Shown in pieces: positions 26,057-35,080 of a DNA stretch of 64,000 nt. The notes beneath the pieces are model-generated. The model ran no database searches, was not told the origin of the DNA, and saw nothing but the letters and a program-made list of their open reading frames with translations. A program made the translations under genes and the position numbers. Position 1 is the stretch's first letter; each line of letters opens with the position of its first letter. The DNA comes from Streptomyces sp. NBC_00154 (GTDB lineage: Bacteria; Actinomycetota; Actinomycetes; Streptomycetales; Streptomycetaceae): the NCBI RefSeq assembly GCF_026342835.1, contig NZ_JAPEMI010000001.1, positions 1,054,001-1,118,000 of the forward strand, in the 5' to 3' direction.

Positions 26057-26460
26057 GCGGCGCCCTGAACAGCGGTACGGAGCGGGTGGGAATCGACGAG
26101 TTGCTGGAGCGGGTCCGGGCCGGGTTCGACCGGATCGGTCCGCACGAGGCGGCGGCCGCCGCCGCGGACGGGGCCCTGGTGGTGGATATCCGCTATGCGG
26201 CGCTCCGCGACCGGGACGGACTGATTCCGGGGGCGCTGGTCGTCGAGCGCAATGAGCTGGAGTGGCGGCTGGACCCGCAGGGCAGCCATCGCGCACCGGA
26301 GGCGGTCAGCCATGACCTGCAGGTGGTGGTGGTGTGCAACGAGGGCTACGCGTCGAGTCTCGCGGTCGCATCCCTGCAGCAGTTGGGGCTGCACCGGGCG
26401 ACCGATCTGATCGGCGGGTTCCAGGCGTGGCGGGCGGCGGGGCTGCCGGTCCGAGCCTGA
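26053..26460 (+). CDS. Rhodanese-like sulfurtransferase
   Basis: A 135-residue single rhodanese domain. The active loop reads CNEGYASS with the persulfide Cys at about 95, followed by GGFQAW near the C-terminus. It translates from GTG 26053, overlapping the dioxygenase stop (GTGA), so the two are coupled and share the upstream Cys leader. It probably carries sulfane sulfur released in cysteine breakdown, for example to thiosulfate or thiophilic acceptors. The loop is Glu/Tyr rather than the Arg/Lys-rich classic thiosulfate:cyanide type, so the donor is unclear. A terminator follows immediately. Confidence 0.88.
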   Translation: MSGALNSGTERVGIDELLERVRAGFDRIGPHEAAAAAADGALVVDIRYAALRDRDGLIPGALVVERNELEWRLDPQGSHRAPEAVSHDLQVVVVCNEGYASSLAVASLQQLGLHRATDLIGGFQAWRAAGLPVRA

Positions 26461-26492
26461 CCCGAGGCGGGTGACGCCTGACAGGTGACAGT

Positions 26493-26525
26493 TGCGGCCG
26501 GTGCCCGCTCGGGGCACCGGCCGCA
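26493..26525. terminator. Bidirectional terminator
   Basis: A perfect 14-base-pair stem (26493-26506 with 26512-26525) and a 5-base loop lie between the convergent rhodanese and permease genes. It probably serves both. Confidence 0.9.
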
Positions 26526-26541
26526 CTGCACCTCCGGCGTG

Positions 26542-29067
26542 TCACTGCTGGGAAGCAGCCACCTCCACCGGGCGGGCCTTCAGTGCCACCCGGCCGGGGA
26601 GCGCGGAGGCAACCAGCACCAGCAGCGCGGCTGCGCCCACCACCGTCGCGTACACCACCGGCATGACGGTGGGCGCCGCGCCGCCGGTCATGCCGATGCT
26701 GAAGGCGGTGAGTACGGCGAGTGCGATGCCGGTGCCGAGGACGGCGGCGATCAGCAGGACCGACAGGGCCTCGATACGGAGCATCCGCAGGACCTGGCGC
26801 CGGGTGGCACCGGCCAGGCGGAGCATGGCGAACTCCTTGATCCGTTCGGACACCGACATGGCAAGGGTGTTGACGACCGCGATCGCGGTGAAGGCCAGGA
26901 TCAGACCCATGGCGAGATAGTTGACCTCGGCGTTCTCCTGCTGCCGGTCCGCCTGGAGCCGGTCGGCAGTGGCTGGGGCGAGCACGGCGATGCCGGGGAA
27001 CTTCTTCAGCGCTGCAGCGAGTCGGTCGCGGTCGCTGTCCCCGGCGACCAGGACCGTGGCAGCGAGGGGGTTGTCCATATGACGGGCGACCAGGTCGTGG
27101 GGCAGGGTCAGGTCGCCGAAGCCCAGGCCGCGGGCGTAGACGGCGGCGACGGTGAGGGTGGCGGGCGTCCCGTCGCCGAGGTGCAGTTTCAGTGTGCTGC
27201 CGGGGTGCAGTCCCAGCCGTTCTGCGGCGAGTTCACTGACTGCGGCGGCGCCGGGATCCGCCGCGAAGTCCGCGAGCGAACCGCCGGTCACCTCAGGATC
27301 CCAGGTGCGGCTCAGACCGGCCTGCGTGACGCCCTGGGCCTGGTACTTGTCGAGTCCGACCCGGACGGTGGTCCGTACGACCTCGGTGGCGGCCGTGACG
27401 CCCTGGGTCGTGCGGACTGTCTCAGTGGCGACGGACGGGATTCCGGGGCCCTGCGCGGCCAGGACCCAGGTGGCACGGGTACCTTCTCGGGCCTGGGTGC
27501 GGGCGGCACCGCCGAGGGTCGGCTGGACGAAGAGAACCGTGCAGGTCATCCCGATGAGCAGGGTGAGCGGGGTGACGACGGCGGCCATCCGGGTTGAGTT
27601 TCCGCGGATATTCGCGGTGGCGAGAGTGCCGCCGAAACCAGCCAGTCGGAGCGGTCCCGCGAGCAGCGCCGACGCCATCCTGATGAGGAGCGGGCCGAGC
27701 AGCGACACTGCCGTGGCCAGCACCACGACGGCCAGGAAGGTGACGGGGGTCGAGGCCGCCTCGGTATGGAGACCGCTGAGTACGGCGACGAGGGCTCCGC
27801 CGCCCGCGAGCAGCACCAGACCTGCGGCGATCCGGCCCCGGGCCGGCCGGTCGCGCTCGACCGCGGACTCGGCCATGGCTTCGGCGGGGCGGATACGGGC
27901 GATCCGGCGGCCGGAGAACCTGGCAGCTGCCCAGGCTCCGAGGAGGGTGACGGCGGCGAAGGCCGGGAAGATGCCCGCGGTGCGTTCCAGGTTCGCGGGG
28001 ATCGCCCCCATGTCGATGAATCGGCTGTGCAGCCAGGTGGCGAGCGGCAGTCCGGCCAGCGAGCCCAGTACACCGGCCGCCGCTCCGACGATCAGCGCCT
28101 CACGGCCGAGGAGACGGCGTATCTGGCGCGATGTGGCGGCGATGGCGCGCAGCAGTGCCAGTTCTCGGTGGCGCTGCTGGATGGAGAGCGCAAAGGTGCC
28201 TACGACCACGAGGATCGCGACGAGGAGTGAGGTACCGCCCATCGCGCCACCCATCGAAACGAGCTTGGTACGGGCGCCCGCGGCGTCCAGGAACTCGACC
28301 GGACCGCGGTCGTCACCCGTGGCCACCTGTGCGGTGGTGCCCTTGAGTGCTCGCTCAACACGCCGCTTCAGCTCGGCGAGGTCCGTGCCGGGCGCGGGCA
28401 GCACGCCGAGGGCGGTGACCTGGCCGGGGCGGGCGGCGAGCCGCTCGGCCTCGGCGGCGAAGAAGAACAGGGAGGTCTGCTGCTGGAGCTCACCGCTGTC
28501 GGCCGGGGCCGCGATGCCGCTGATGCGGTACGGCCGGGGAGCACCGGTGGACTGCACAGTGAGCCGGTCCCCTGGCTTCAGGCCGGCCCGCTCGGCGAAC
28601 CCTCGGTCGATCACGATGTCGTCTGCGGCGGCGGGAGCTCGGCCTGTGGTGAGCGTGAACGGGGTGAGGGAGGCAGACGCCCAGGAGTGTCCGTACGAAG
28701 GCCGGTCAACGGGCTCGGCAAGGAAGGTCAGCTCGGGAATCACCTTGCGTACGCCTGCCAGGGGCCGGATCCGGTCGGCGGTGGCCGCGGGGAGCCAGGC
28801 GCGCTCGGCGACGGGCTTCGCCTTGTGCTTGGCCTTCGTCTCTCCGTTGCCCTTGTGCTTGACGGTGGTCCGGTGGACGTTCTGGTCGGCGGAGACGACG
28901 AGCGGAGCCGCGGCATAGCGCTCGGTGGCGATCCGTCCGCGCAGTCCGGTCTCCAGCAGGGTGCCGCAGGCGGTGATGAGGGCGGCGGCGCACATCAGCG
29001 CCAGCAGGGCGCCCAGAAACCCGCCCTTGCGGTCCCGGATCGTCCGCAGGGCATAGCGCAGCATCAT
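26542..29067 (-). CDS. FtsX-family ABC transporter permease without adjacent ATPase
   Basis: 841-residue permease with two FtsX-type modules. The N-terminal segment RTIRDRKGGFLGALLALMC forms TM1; a large extracytoplasmic domain follows, then three TM segments in each module (about 260-380 and 700-820), the layout of the LolC/MacB-type ABC exporters or peptide-sensing BceB-like permeases. ATG 29067 overlaps the stop of the upstream regulator (ATGA), so both are co-translated. The C-terminus ends near VAASQQ. No ATP-binding gene lies next to it on either side; the ATPase would have to come from elsewhere or the gene has lost its partner. Substrate unknown. Confidence 0.82.
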   Translation of the reverse strand: MMLRYALRTIRDRKGGFLGALLALMCAAALITACGTLLETGLRGRIATERYAAAPLVVSADQNVHRTTVKHKGNGETKAKHKAKPVAERAWLPAATADRIRPLAGVRKVIPELTFLAEPVDRPSYGHSWASASLTPFTLTTGRAPAAADDIVIDRGFAERAGLKPGDRLTVQSTGAPRPYRISGIAAPADSGELQQQTSLFFFAAEAERLAARPGQVTALGVLPAPGTDLAELKRRVERALKGTTAQVATGDDRGPVEFLDAAGARTKLVSMGGAMGGTSLLVAILVVVGTFALSIQQRHRELALLRAIAATSRQIRRLLGREALIVGAAAGVLGSLAGLPLATWLHSRFIDMGAIPANLERTAGIFPAFAAVTLLGAWAAARFSGRRIARIRPAEAMAESAVERDRPARGRIAAGLVLLAGGGALVAVLSGLHTEAASTPVTFLAVVVLATAVSLLGPLLIRMASALLAGPLRLAGFGGTLATANIRGNSTRMAAVVTPLTLLIGMTCTVLFVQPTLGGAARTQAREGTRATWVLAAQGPGIPSVATETVRTTQGVTAATEVVRTTVRVGLDKYQAQGVTQAGLSRTWDPEVTGGSLADFAADPGAAAVSELAAERLGLHPGSTLKLHLGDGTPATLTVAAVYARGLGFGDLTLPHDLVARHMDNPLAATVLVAGDSDRDRLAAALKKFPGIAVLAPATADRLQADRQQENAEVNYLAMGLILAFTAIAVVNTLAMSVSERIKEFAMLRLAGATRRQVLRMLRIEALSVLLIAAVLGTGIALAVLTAFSIGMTGGAAPTVMPVVYATVVGAAALLVLVASALPGRVALKARPVEVAASQQ

Positions 29068-29702
29068 GATGCGTCCGTCTCTCTTCTGTTGTCGTCCGCG
29101 TCGTCGTTCGCAGGGGACTGGAGCGGGGCCGGGATGGCAAGCAGCCGGGTGTGGACCGTGCGGGCGCCCGGCGGGATGTCGGCGTCGGGCCGCTTGTAGC
29201 GGTTCATGAGGGCGATGAACTCCTCGAAGAACGCGCGGAGTTCGGGGAGCGTGAGCCGGATGGAACCCCGCGAGTACGGGAACGCATCGGCCCACTCGCC
29301 CAGTTCGCCACCCGACTCGCCACTGTCGCGCTGGAGCCGCTCGAATAGGGCGAGGTCGGCGGCGTATGCATGGCGATTCAGCTCGTCCATGACGAGCCGC
29401 ACCTCGGGGCTCTGGCGGGAACGGGGAGGGAAGCGCCGGTCGCCGGGAACGGCCCGCCACCACCTCGCCCGCCGACCGCCCGGTTCCTCGGCCGCGGCGT
29501 CCTCCACGAAGCCGTACCTGGCGAGCTCACGCAGGTGATAGCTGGTGGCCCCGGTGTTCAGCGCCAGGGCGCGGGCAAGGATCGCGGATGTCGCCGGGCC
29601 GTGCAGGGTGAGGTGCTGAAGGATCTGCTGGCGTCGCGGCTGAGCGAGGGCCTTGAGAGCGGCCAGCTCTGTGATTTCGGTACCGCCGGGCTTCTCTGCC
29701 AT
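29064..29702 (-). CDS. Winged-helix (ArsR-like) transcriptional regulator
   Basis: 212-residue DNA-binding protein. The winged helix spans about 15-75 with QPRRQQILQHL, TSAILARALALNTGATSYHLREL, typical for ArsR-like helix-turn-helix domains. The rest is a charged C-terminal region with no metal-binding Cys pattern. ATG 29702 starts close to the mRNA 5' end, because no ribosome site is seen. A perfect inverted repeat lies 17 bases upstream, ideal for autorepression. It overlaps the FtsX-type permease, so it is expected to control that gene. The effector is unknown; a hydrophobic drug or a membrane signal are possibilities. Confidence 0.85.
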   Translation of the reverse strand: MAEKPGGTEITELAALKALAQPRRQQILQHLTLHGPATSAILARALALNTGATSYHLRELARYGFVEDAAAEEPGGRRARWWRAVPGDRRFPPRSRQSPEVRLVMDELNRHAYAADLALFERLQRDSGESGGELGEWADAFPYSRGSIRLTLPELRAFFEEFIALMNRYKRPDADIPPGARTVHTRLLAIPAPLQSPANDDADDNRRETDAS

Positions 29703-29719
29703 GCGTCACACACTGCTCT

Positions 29720-29739
29720 GTGCACAGATGCCTGTGCAC
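29720..29739. promoter_or_regulatory. Perfect palindrome, candidate operator of the winged-helix regulator
   Basis: GTGCACAG-N4-CTGTGCAC is a perfect 8+8 inverted repeat ending 17 bases upstream of the regulator start. The left half is itself in CTGTGCACAG. It is well placed to block its own promoter, supporting autoregulation of the regulator-permease unit. Confidence 0.65.
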
Positions 29740-29907
29740 TGGAGCATGCCCGCGTCTTCGTGCGGGGGCTATCCCCCTCTCGGCGGCTCCCATGTCCCCC
29801 GAATCCACCCCGACACACCCGAACGCCTCACCCCAGTGGAGCAAATTCATCATAAGGCGGACATTTGCCCCAATACCTAGGACCGACATGACGGAGCCGT
29901 CGCACCG

Positions 29908-30546
29908 ATGCCGACCACCACCCTCACCCCCGACCAGCTCGACCGCCAGGCCGCACGCCTCCACGACACGGAGGCCTGGCAGCAGATCGTCGCGGGCTGG
30001 GACATCACCACCCCCGAACCCGTGCGTCCCATCTCACCCGACAGCGCGCCGCACCCCCCGGACCGGCATCCGGCCGACTGGCGCCATCTGCTGTCCGTGC
30101 CGGTCGACCAGCTGATCGCCGACTCGATGCGCGCCCTGCCCCCGGCCCCGCCGCGCGAGCGCCCACTCCCCGGACGACTCGGCGCGATCCTCCCGGACCG
30201 GCTCCACACCTGGCGCCGCCTCGGGCAGCCCGAACTGCGGCCTTCCACCCACCTCGCCTACGCACGGCAGATCCTGACCGAGTGGGGCTGGCAGAACACC
30301 CCGTACCGACTGCGGAACGCCCGCGGCGCCCGCTGCATCTGCGGCGCCCTCCTCACCGCGCACCGCCTGGGCTACGGCTCCCTCGACACCGTGGACCGGG
30401 CCGGCGCCTGGCTCATCGCCGAACTCCGCTCGCAGGGCTGGACCGACCTCATCGGCCCCTGGAACCGCCGCCCCGGCCGCACCGCATCGGATGCCCTGGC
30501 CCTGCTGGACGCCACCATCCGCCGCGCCTCGTGCGCCGGACACTGA
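29908..30546 (+). CDS. Hypothetical protein (DUF6197-like)
   Basis: A 212-residue protein of no known function. The N-terminal half is Pro-rich and polar. The C-terminal half (about 120-205) contains ARCICGALLTAHRLGYG and a Trp-rich segment (GAWLIAELRSQGWTDLIGPWN) that resemble the DUF6197 family of streptomycete proteins, but I recognise this only loosely. Codon use in the frame is normal Streptomyces (third position G/C rich). ATG 29908 has only a distant GGAG upstream; it may be translated from a near-leaderless transcript. It stands between the regulator unit and recX, convergent with recX. Confidence 0.6.
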   Translation: MPTTTLTPDQLDRQAARLHDTEAWQQIVAGWDITTPEPVRPISPDSAPHPPDRHPADWRHLLSVPVDQLIADSMRALPPAPPRERPLPGRLGAILPDRLHTWRRLGQPELRPSTHLAYARQILTEWGWQNTPYRLRNARGARCICGALLTAHRLGYGSLDTVDRAGAWLIAELRSQGWTDLIGPWNRRPGRTASDALALLDATIRRASCAGH

Positions 30547-30633
30547 CTCCTACGCGACACCCACCGCGCGCAACGGCCCGCCTCCCGCGCCCGGCTTCGC
30601 TCCCCCCGCCGCGCGCCCCCGATGCGCCCACCG

Positions 30634-31311
30634 TCAGAACGGCTCTTCGAGACCTTCCGTGTCCTCGCCCTCTTCCTCGAGTGCCTGACGCACCACGCGC
30701 AGGGCCATCCCCTCCCCGTACCCCTTGCGCGCGAGCATGCCCGCCAGGCGGCGCAGACGCCTGTCGCGGTCCAGGCCTCGGGTGGAGCGCAGCTTGCGCG
30801 AGACGAGCTCCCGGGCGGTCTCTTCCTCCTGCTCGGAGTCGAGCTGCCCGATCGCCTCGTCGATCACCGCCGAGTCCACCCCCTTGGTGCGCAGTTCCCG
30901 CACAAGAGCACGGCGGGCCAGGCCCCGGCCGTGGTGCCGGGATTCCACCCAGGCATCCGCGAACGCCGCGTCGTCGATCAGCCCGACGTCCTCGAAGCGC
31001 GACAGCACCTCTTCGGCTGCCTCATCCGGGATCTCCCGCTTGCGCAGTGCGTCCGCGAGTTGCTTGCGGGTGCGCGGGGTCCCGGTGAGCAAACGCAGAC
31101 AGATGTTGCGCGCCTGCTCGACCGGGTCTCGCGGCTCCCCCTTCTCGGCCCTCGACGAGGAAGGGGAGCCGCTGCTCCTGGAGCGGGAGCGGGCCCGACG
31201 GCCCGCGCCCTCGCCGAACCCTCCGCCCGAGCCGGTGCCGTAATCGGGACCGGCGCCGGGGTCGGGGGCGGGCTCGGCGTCGCTGCCCGGCCACTCCGTA
31301 CGACGTGTCAC
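30634..31311 (-). CDS. recX: RecA regulatory protein RecX
   Basis: 225-residue inhibitor of RecA filaments. An N-terminal Ser/Arg/Gly-rich extension (about 1-60) precedes the three-repeat RecX helical domain, which shows CLRLLTGTPRTRKQLADAL, IDDAAFADAWVESR and KGYGEGMALRVVRQAL. GTG 31311 sits 3 bases after the recA stop, so the two are co-transcribed; RecX is made in lower amounts through weak translation. Its role is to modulate recombination and SOS induction. The extended N-terminus is usual in streptomycetes. Confidence 0.95.
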   Translation of the reverse strand: MTRRTEWPGSDAEPAPDPGAGPDYGTGSGGGFGEGAGRRARSRSRSSGSPSSSRAEKGEPRDPVEQARNICLRLLTGTPRTRKQLADALRKREIPDEAAEEVLSRFEDVGLIDDAAFADAWVESRHHGRGLARRALVRELRTKGVDSAVIDEAIGQLDSEQEEETARELVSRKLRSTRGLDRDRRLRRLAGMLARKGYGEGMALRVVRQALEEEGEDTEGLEEPF

Positions 31312-31314
31312 GGT

Positions 31315-32448
31315 CTAGCTCTTGGCCGCCGCAGTCTTGGCCGGCTTTGCCTTGCCGGCCGCAGCGGGCACCGACTTCGCCGCACTGTCGGCCGCAGCCG
31401 CCGTGCCGCCCGCCGCGTCCGCCCCGGGCTCGGCGGGCAGAGCCGCCTCCGGCCTGACACCGATGCCCAGCTTCTCGAGGATCTTCTTCTCGATCTCGTT
31501 GGCGAGATCGGGGTTGTCCTTGAGGAAGTTGCGGGCGTTCTCCTTGCCCTGGCCGAGCTGGTCGCCCTCGTACGTGTACCAGGCGCCCGCCTTGCGTACG
31601 AAGCCGTGCTCCACACCCATGTCGATCAGACCGCCCTCGCGGCTGATGCCCTGGCCGTAGAGGATGTCGAACTCGGCCTGCTTGAAGGGCGGCGCGACCT
31701 TGTTCTTGACGACCTTGACGCGGGTGCGGTTGCCGACGGCGTCGGTGCCGTCCTTCAGCGTCTCGATACGACGGATGTCGAGGCGCACCGATGCGTAGAA
31801 CTTCAGCGCCCGGCCACCGGTCGTGGTCTCCGGGGAGCCGAACATCACACCGATCTTCTCGCGGAGCTGGTTGATGAAGATCGCGGTGGTCTTGGACTGG
31901 TTGAGCGCGCTGGTGATCTTGCGGAGTGCCTGGCTCATCAGTCGGGCCTGCAGACCCACGTGCGAGTCGCCCATCTCACCCTCGATCTCCGCACGGGGCA
32001 CGAGTGCCGCGACGGAGTCGATGACGATCAGGTCGAGAGCGCCCGAGCGGACCAGCATGTCCACGATCTCGAGCGCCTGCTCACCGTTGTCCGGCTGGGA
32101 CAGGATGAGGTTGTCGATGTCGACACCGAGCTTCTTCGCGTACTCGGGGTCGAGGGCGTGCTCCGCGTCGATGAAGGCCACCGAGCCGCCGAGCCGCTGT
32201 GCATTCGCCACCGCGTGCAGCGTCAGCGTCGTCTTACCGGAGGACTCCGGCCCGTACACCTCCACCACGCGGCCGCGCGGCAGTCCGCCGACGCCGAGGG
32301 CGACGTCGAGTGCGGTCGACCCGGTGGGGATCACCTCGATGGGCTCGTTCGGCCGCTCGCCGAGGCGCATCACCGCACCCTTGCCGAATTGCCGTTCAAT
32401 CTGTGCGAGTGCGGCGTCCAACGCCTTCTCGCGGTCGGTTCCTGCCAT
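31315..32448 (-). CDS. recA: Recombinase RecA
   Basis: 377-residue recombinase that binds single-stranded DNA, promotes strand exchange and triggers LexA self-cleavage. P-loop GPESSGKTT near 66-74, VIDSVAAL as Walker B and the DNA-binding [17 protein letters not shown] are present. The C-terminus carries an Ala/Lys-rich tail (about 340-377) common to streptomycete RecA. ATG 32448 gives the family start [14 protein letters not shown]; the open frame extends to 32586 without support. It has a LexA box in its promoter (separate entry). recX follows directly. Confidence 0.98.
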   Translation of the reverse strand: MAGTDREKALDAALAQIERQFGKGAVMRLGERPNEPIEVIPTGSTALDVALGVGGLPRGRVVEVYGPESSGKTTLTLHAVANAQRLGGSVAFIDAEHALDPEYAKKLGVDIDNLILSQPDNGEQALEIVDMLVRSGALDLIVIDSVAALVPRAEIEGEMGDSHVGLQARLMSQALRKITSALNQSKTTAIFINQLREKIGVMFGSPETTTGGRALKFYASVRLDIRRIETLKDGTDAVGNRTRVKVVKNKVAPPFKQAEFDILYGQGISREGGLIDMGVEHGFVRKAGAWYTYEGDQLGQGKENARNFLKDNPDLANEIEKKILEKLGIGVRPEAALPAEPGADAAGGTAAAADSAAKSVPAAAGKAKPAKTAAAKS

Positions 32449-32585
32449 GGGTTCCACCCGATTTGCTTGAGTCGATCGCTTCACGTCAAAGACGCTAACC
32501 CCTGCCACTGACAATGGGCCTCGACGTCCTCCCGGCCTGTGGACAACTCCACGGTCGGGCCCGGGAAAACCCGGCCGGAATCCCA

Positions 32586-32614
32586 TGAGAATGGATGTTC
32601 GATTTCGGTGTCAA
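32586..32614 (-). promoter_or_regulatory. recA promoter with LexA (SOS) box
   Basis: On the minus strand TTGACA (32614-32609) is the -35 element and TCTCAT (about 32590-32585) the -10, 18 bases apart. The SOS box GAACATCCATTC (32600-32589) lies in the spacer. LexA binding there would block RNA polymerase and give DNA-damage induction. The box sequence matches what I recall for the Streptomyces lividans recA promoter. Confidence 0.8.
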
Positions 32615-32674
32615 GCACACCACGCCGGACCGACCCGCCCCCAGAGTAGCGCCCTAGCACTCTGCATTTGGAGA

Positions 32675-32698
32675 GTCAAGATCAAGTGGTCAAGATCA
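32675..32698 (+). promoter_or_regulatory. Direct repeats before the SDR gene
   Basis: GTCAAGATCA occurs twice (32675-32684 and 32689-32698), 14 bases apart start to start. TAGATT (32702-32707) follows as a possible -10 element, with the ATG 32716 nine bases later, so the transcript could be leaderless and the repeats would cover the -35 area. Confidence 0.4.
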
Positions 32699-32715
32699 TG
32701 CTAGATTCCGGCCGT

Positions 32716-33624
32716 ATGGGGACATCACTGGCAGGAAAAGTGGCCCTGGTCGCCGGTGCCACACGAGGCGCGGGCCGCGGGATCGCCGTTCAACTGGGAG
32801 CGGCCGGAGCAACCGTCTATGTCACCGGGCGGACGACCACGACCCAGCGGTCGGAGATGAACCGTCCGGAGACCATCGAGGAGACAGCAGCTCTCGTGGA
32901 CGAGGCGGGCGGACACGGGATCCCGATCCGGGTGGACCACCTCGTGCCCTCGGAAGTCAGCGCGCTCGTGACGCGCATCCGGCGCGACCAGGGCCGCCTG
33001 CACGTCCTCGTGAACGACATCTGGGGGGCCGAGATTGAGTGGGGCAAGTCGGTCTGGGAATCCTCCCTGGAGACGGGTCTGCACACCCTGCGTCTGGCCG
33101 TCGACACACACGCCATCACCAGCCATTACGCCCTTCCGCTCCTCATCGAGCAGCCAGGGGGCCTGGTCGTCGAGGTGACCGACGGCACCGATGAGTACAA
33201 CGCCTCCCACTACCGGGTCTCCTTCTTCTATGACCTGGCCAAGGCATCGGTGAACCGGATGGCGTTCGCCCTCGCGCACGAACTGGAGCCCCACGGCGCG
33301 ACCGCGGTGTCACTCACACCCGGCTGGCTGCGGTCCGAGGCGATGCTGGACGCCCATGGTGTCACCGAAGCGAACTGGCGCGACGCGATCGCCCACGCAC
33401 CCCACTTCGCGATCTCCGAGAGTCCGGCCTTCGTCGGCCGCGCCGTGGCCGCGCTCGCGCAGGACCCCGGGGCGGCGCGCTGGAACGGGCAGTCGCTGTC
33501 CAGCGGGCAACTGGCGCGGGTCTACGGCTTCACCGATCTGGACGGCAGCCGCCCCGATGCCTGGAGGTACGTCCCCGAAGTCCAGGACACGGGCCGGCCG
33601 GCCGACGTGACGGGCTATCGCTGA
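32716..33624 (+). CDS. SDR-family oxidoreductase
   Basis: A 302-residue short-chain dehydrogenase. The cofactor motif is GATRGAGRGIA. TGR after the second strand suggests NADP. The catalytic Tyr-x-x-x-Lys pair is in YDLAKASVNRM. C-terminal PGWLRSEAM is the usual substrate-loop region. ATG 32716 is used because MGTSLAGKVALV is the normal family start and because TAGATT lies just upstream; the ATG at 32668 would include the direct repeats. It stands divergent from recA and convergent with the AI-2E gene, with no pathway neighbours. The substrate cannot be inferred. Confidence 0.85.
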   Translation: MGTSLAGKVALVAGATRGAGRGIAVQLGAAGATVYVTGRTTTTQRSEMNRPETIEETAALVDEAGGHGIPIRVDHLVPSEVSALVTRIRRDQGRLHVLVNDIWGAEIEWGKSVWESSLETGLHTLRLAVDTHAITSHYALPLLIEQPGGLVVEVTDGTDEYNASHYRVSFFYDLAKASVNRMAFALAHELEPHGATAVSLTPGWLRSEAMLDAHGVTEANWRDAIAHAPHFAISESPAFVGRAVAALAQDPGAARWNGQSLSSGQLARVYGFTDLDGSRPDAWRYVPEVQDTGRPADVTGYR

Positions 33625-33724
33625 GCGCGGCCGCACCCCTGCGAGGCCTCCCGCGCCGCACCCGGCCGCGCGCACCCCGCCGACGCTCCCGTACCGCGCC
33701 GGAACTCCCGCGTTCCGCCGTCGC

Positions 33725-35017
33725 TCAGACCCGCGGCCGCGGACCCGGTGCTTCCCTTCGCTCCGCATCCTCTTCGTCGTTGTTCCCGGGAGCCCGGGTC
33801 GCGCCACGCAGCCGCGAGAACACCGACTCACCCCGCCGCCGCTGGTGACGGCCGTGCACCCGTGGGTCGTCCGTCACGTCGTAGCGCTTCACATAGGCAC
33901 CCAGGAACGCCTGCAGCGTCGCAACGGCCGGGATTGCGATCAGCGCGCCCACGGCGCCCATCAGCGCCGTACCGGCGATGACCGAACCGAAGGCGACCGC
34001 CGGATGGATGTCGACGGTCTTGGAGGTGAGCTTGGGCTGCAGCACATAGTTCTCGAACTGCTGGTAGATCACCACGAATCCGAGCACCCACAGGGCGTAC
34101 CAGGGGTCGATGGTGAACGCGATCAGCATCGGCAGGGCGCCCGCCAGATAGGTACCGATCGTGGGGATGAACTGCGAGACAAGACCGACCCAGACCGCGA
34201 GGGCCGGCGCGTACGGCACACCGAGGAACACCAGCAGGATGTAGTGCGCGATCCCGGAGATGAGTGCCATCAGCCCGCGCGAGTAGAGATAGCCACCGGT
34301 CTTGTCGACCGCGATCTCCCAGGCCCGCAGGACCTCGGCCTGCCGAGCGGGCGGCAGTACGGAGCACAGACCGCGGCGCAGCCGGGGGCCGTCGGCCGCG
34401 AAGTAGAACGAGAACAGGGAGATCGTCAGCAGTCGGAACAGCCCGCCGAGCACAGTGGTGGAGACATCGAGCACACCGGTCGCACTGTTCTGGACGTACT
34501 TCTGCAACCAGTCGGAGTGCAGCAGACTGTCCTGCACCTCGACCCGCGAGAGGTCCGTGTGGAAGTTCTGGTTGACCCAGTTGATCACCGAGTCCAAGTA
34601 CTTGGGGAACTCCTCGACCATCTCGACGATCTGGCCCGCAAGCATCGATCCGAGCAGTACGACGAACCCGGCCCCGGCGATCAGGATCACCAGGAAGACC
34701 AGGAAGGTCGCCAGGCCGCGACGCATGCCGCGCGCGGACATCCGGCCCACCGCGGGTTCTATGGCGAGCGCCAGGAAGAAGGCGATCAGCACATTGATCA
34801 ACAGCCCGATGAGCTGGTCGAACGCCCAGCTGCCGAGCCGGAAGCAGGCGTAGAGCGCCAGGGCGAGGACCATGGCGCGCGGCAGCCATGCAGGCATTCG
34901 GGCCGACCCGGCGCCGGACGGCTGGGTCGGTGGCGCGGTCGGCGGGACGGGCGGAGTGGGGGCGGGCTGGGGCTGGGCGGTCTCGTCTGTCAGTGCCACG
35001 GACCCAGTCTCGCCCAC
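33725..35017 (-). CDS. AI-2E family (UPF0118) transporter
   Basis: 430-residue inner-membrane protein of the AI-2E/UPF0118 family. A Pro/Thr-rich N-terminal tail (about 1-45) precedes seven or eight membrane segments. Family blocks include NVLIAFFLALAIEPAV, GGYLYSRGLMALISGIAHY, SQFIPTIGTYLAGALP and YQQFENYVLQPKL. A basic C-terminal tail with RHQRRRGESVF completes it. Members move small molecules or Na+/H+; autoinducer export is only the name of the family. GTG 35017 or GTG 34999 could be the start; neither has a clear ribosome site. It follows DUF3046 on the same strand. Confidence 0.88.
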   Translation of the reverse strand: MGETGSVALTDETAQPQPAPTPPVPPTAPPTQPSGAGSARMPAWLPRAMVLALALYACFRLGSWAFDQLIGLLINVLIAFFLALAIEPAVGRMSARGMRRGLATFLVFLVILIAGAGFVVLLGSMLAGQIVEMVEEFPKYLDSVINWVNQNFHTDLSRVEVQDSLLHSDWLQKYVQNSATGVLDVSTTVLGGLFRLLTISLFSFYFAADGPRLRRGLCSVLPPARQAEVLRAWEIAVDKTGGYLYSRGLMALISGIAHYILLVFLGVPYAPALAVWVGLVSQFIPTIGTYLAGALPMLIAFTIDPWYALWVLGFVVIYQQFENYVLQPKLTSKTVDIHPAVAFGSVIAGTALMGAVGALIAIPAVATLQAFLGAYVKRYDVTDDPRVHGRHQRRRGESVFSRLRGATRAPGNNDEEDAERREAPGPRPRV

Positions 35018-35080
35018 GGCTGTGACAGCCGGCCGCCCGCCCCGGAGAGCGGGTGCGGTCCCGCGGGGACGAGCAGTTCG

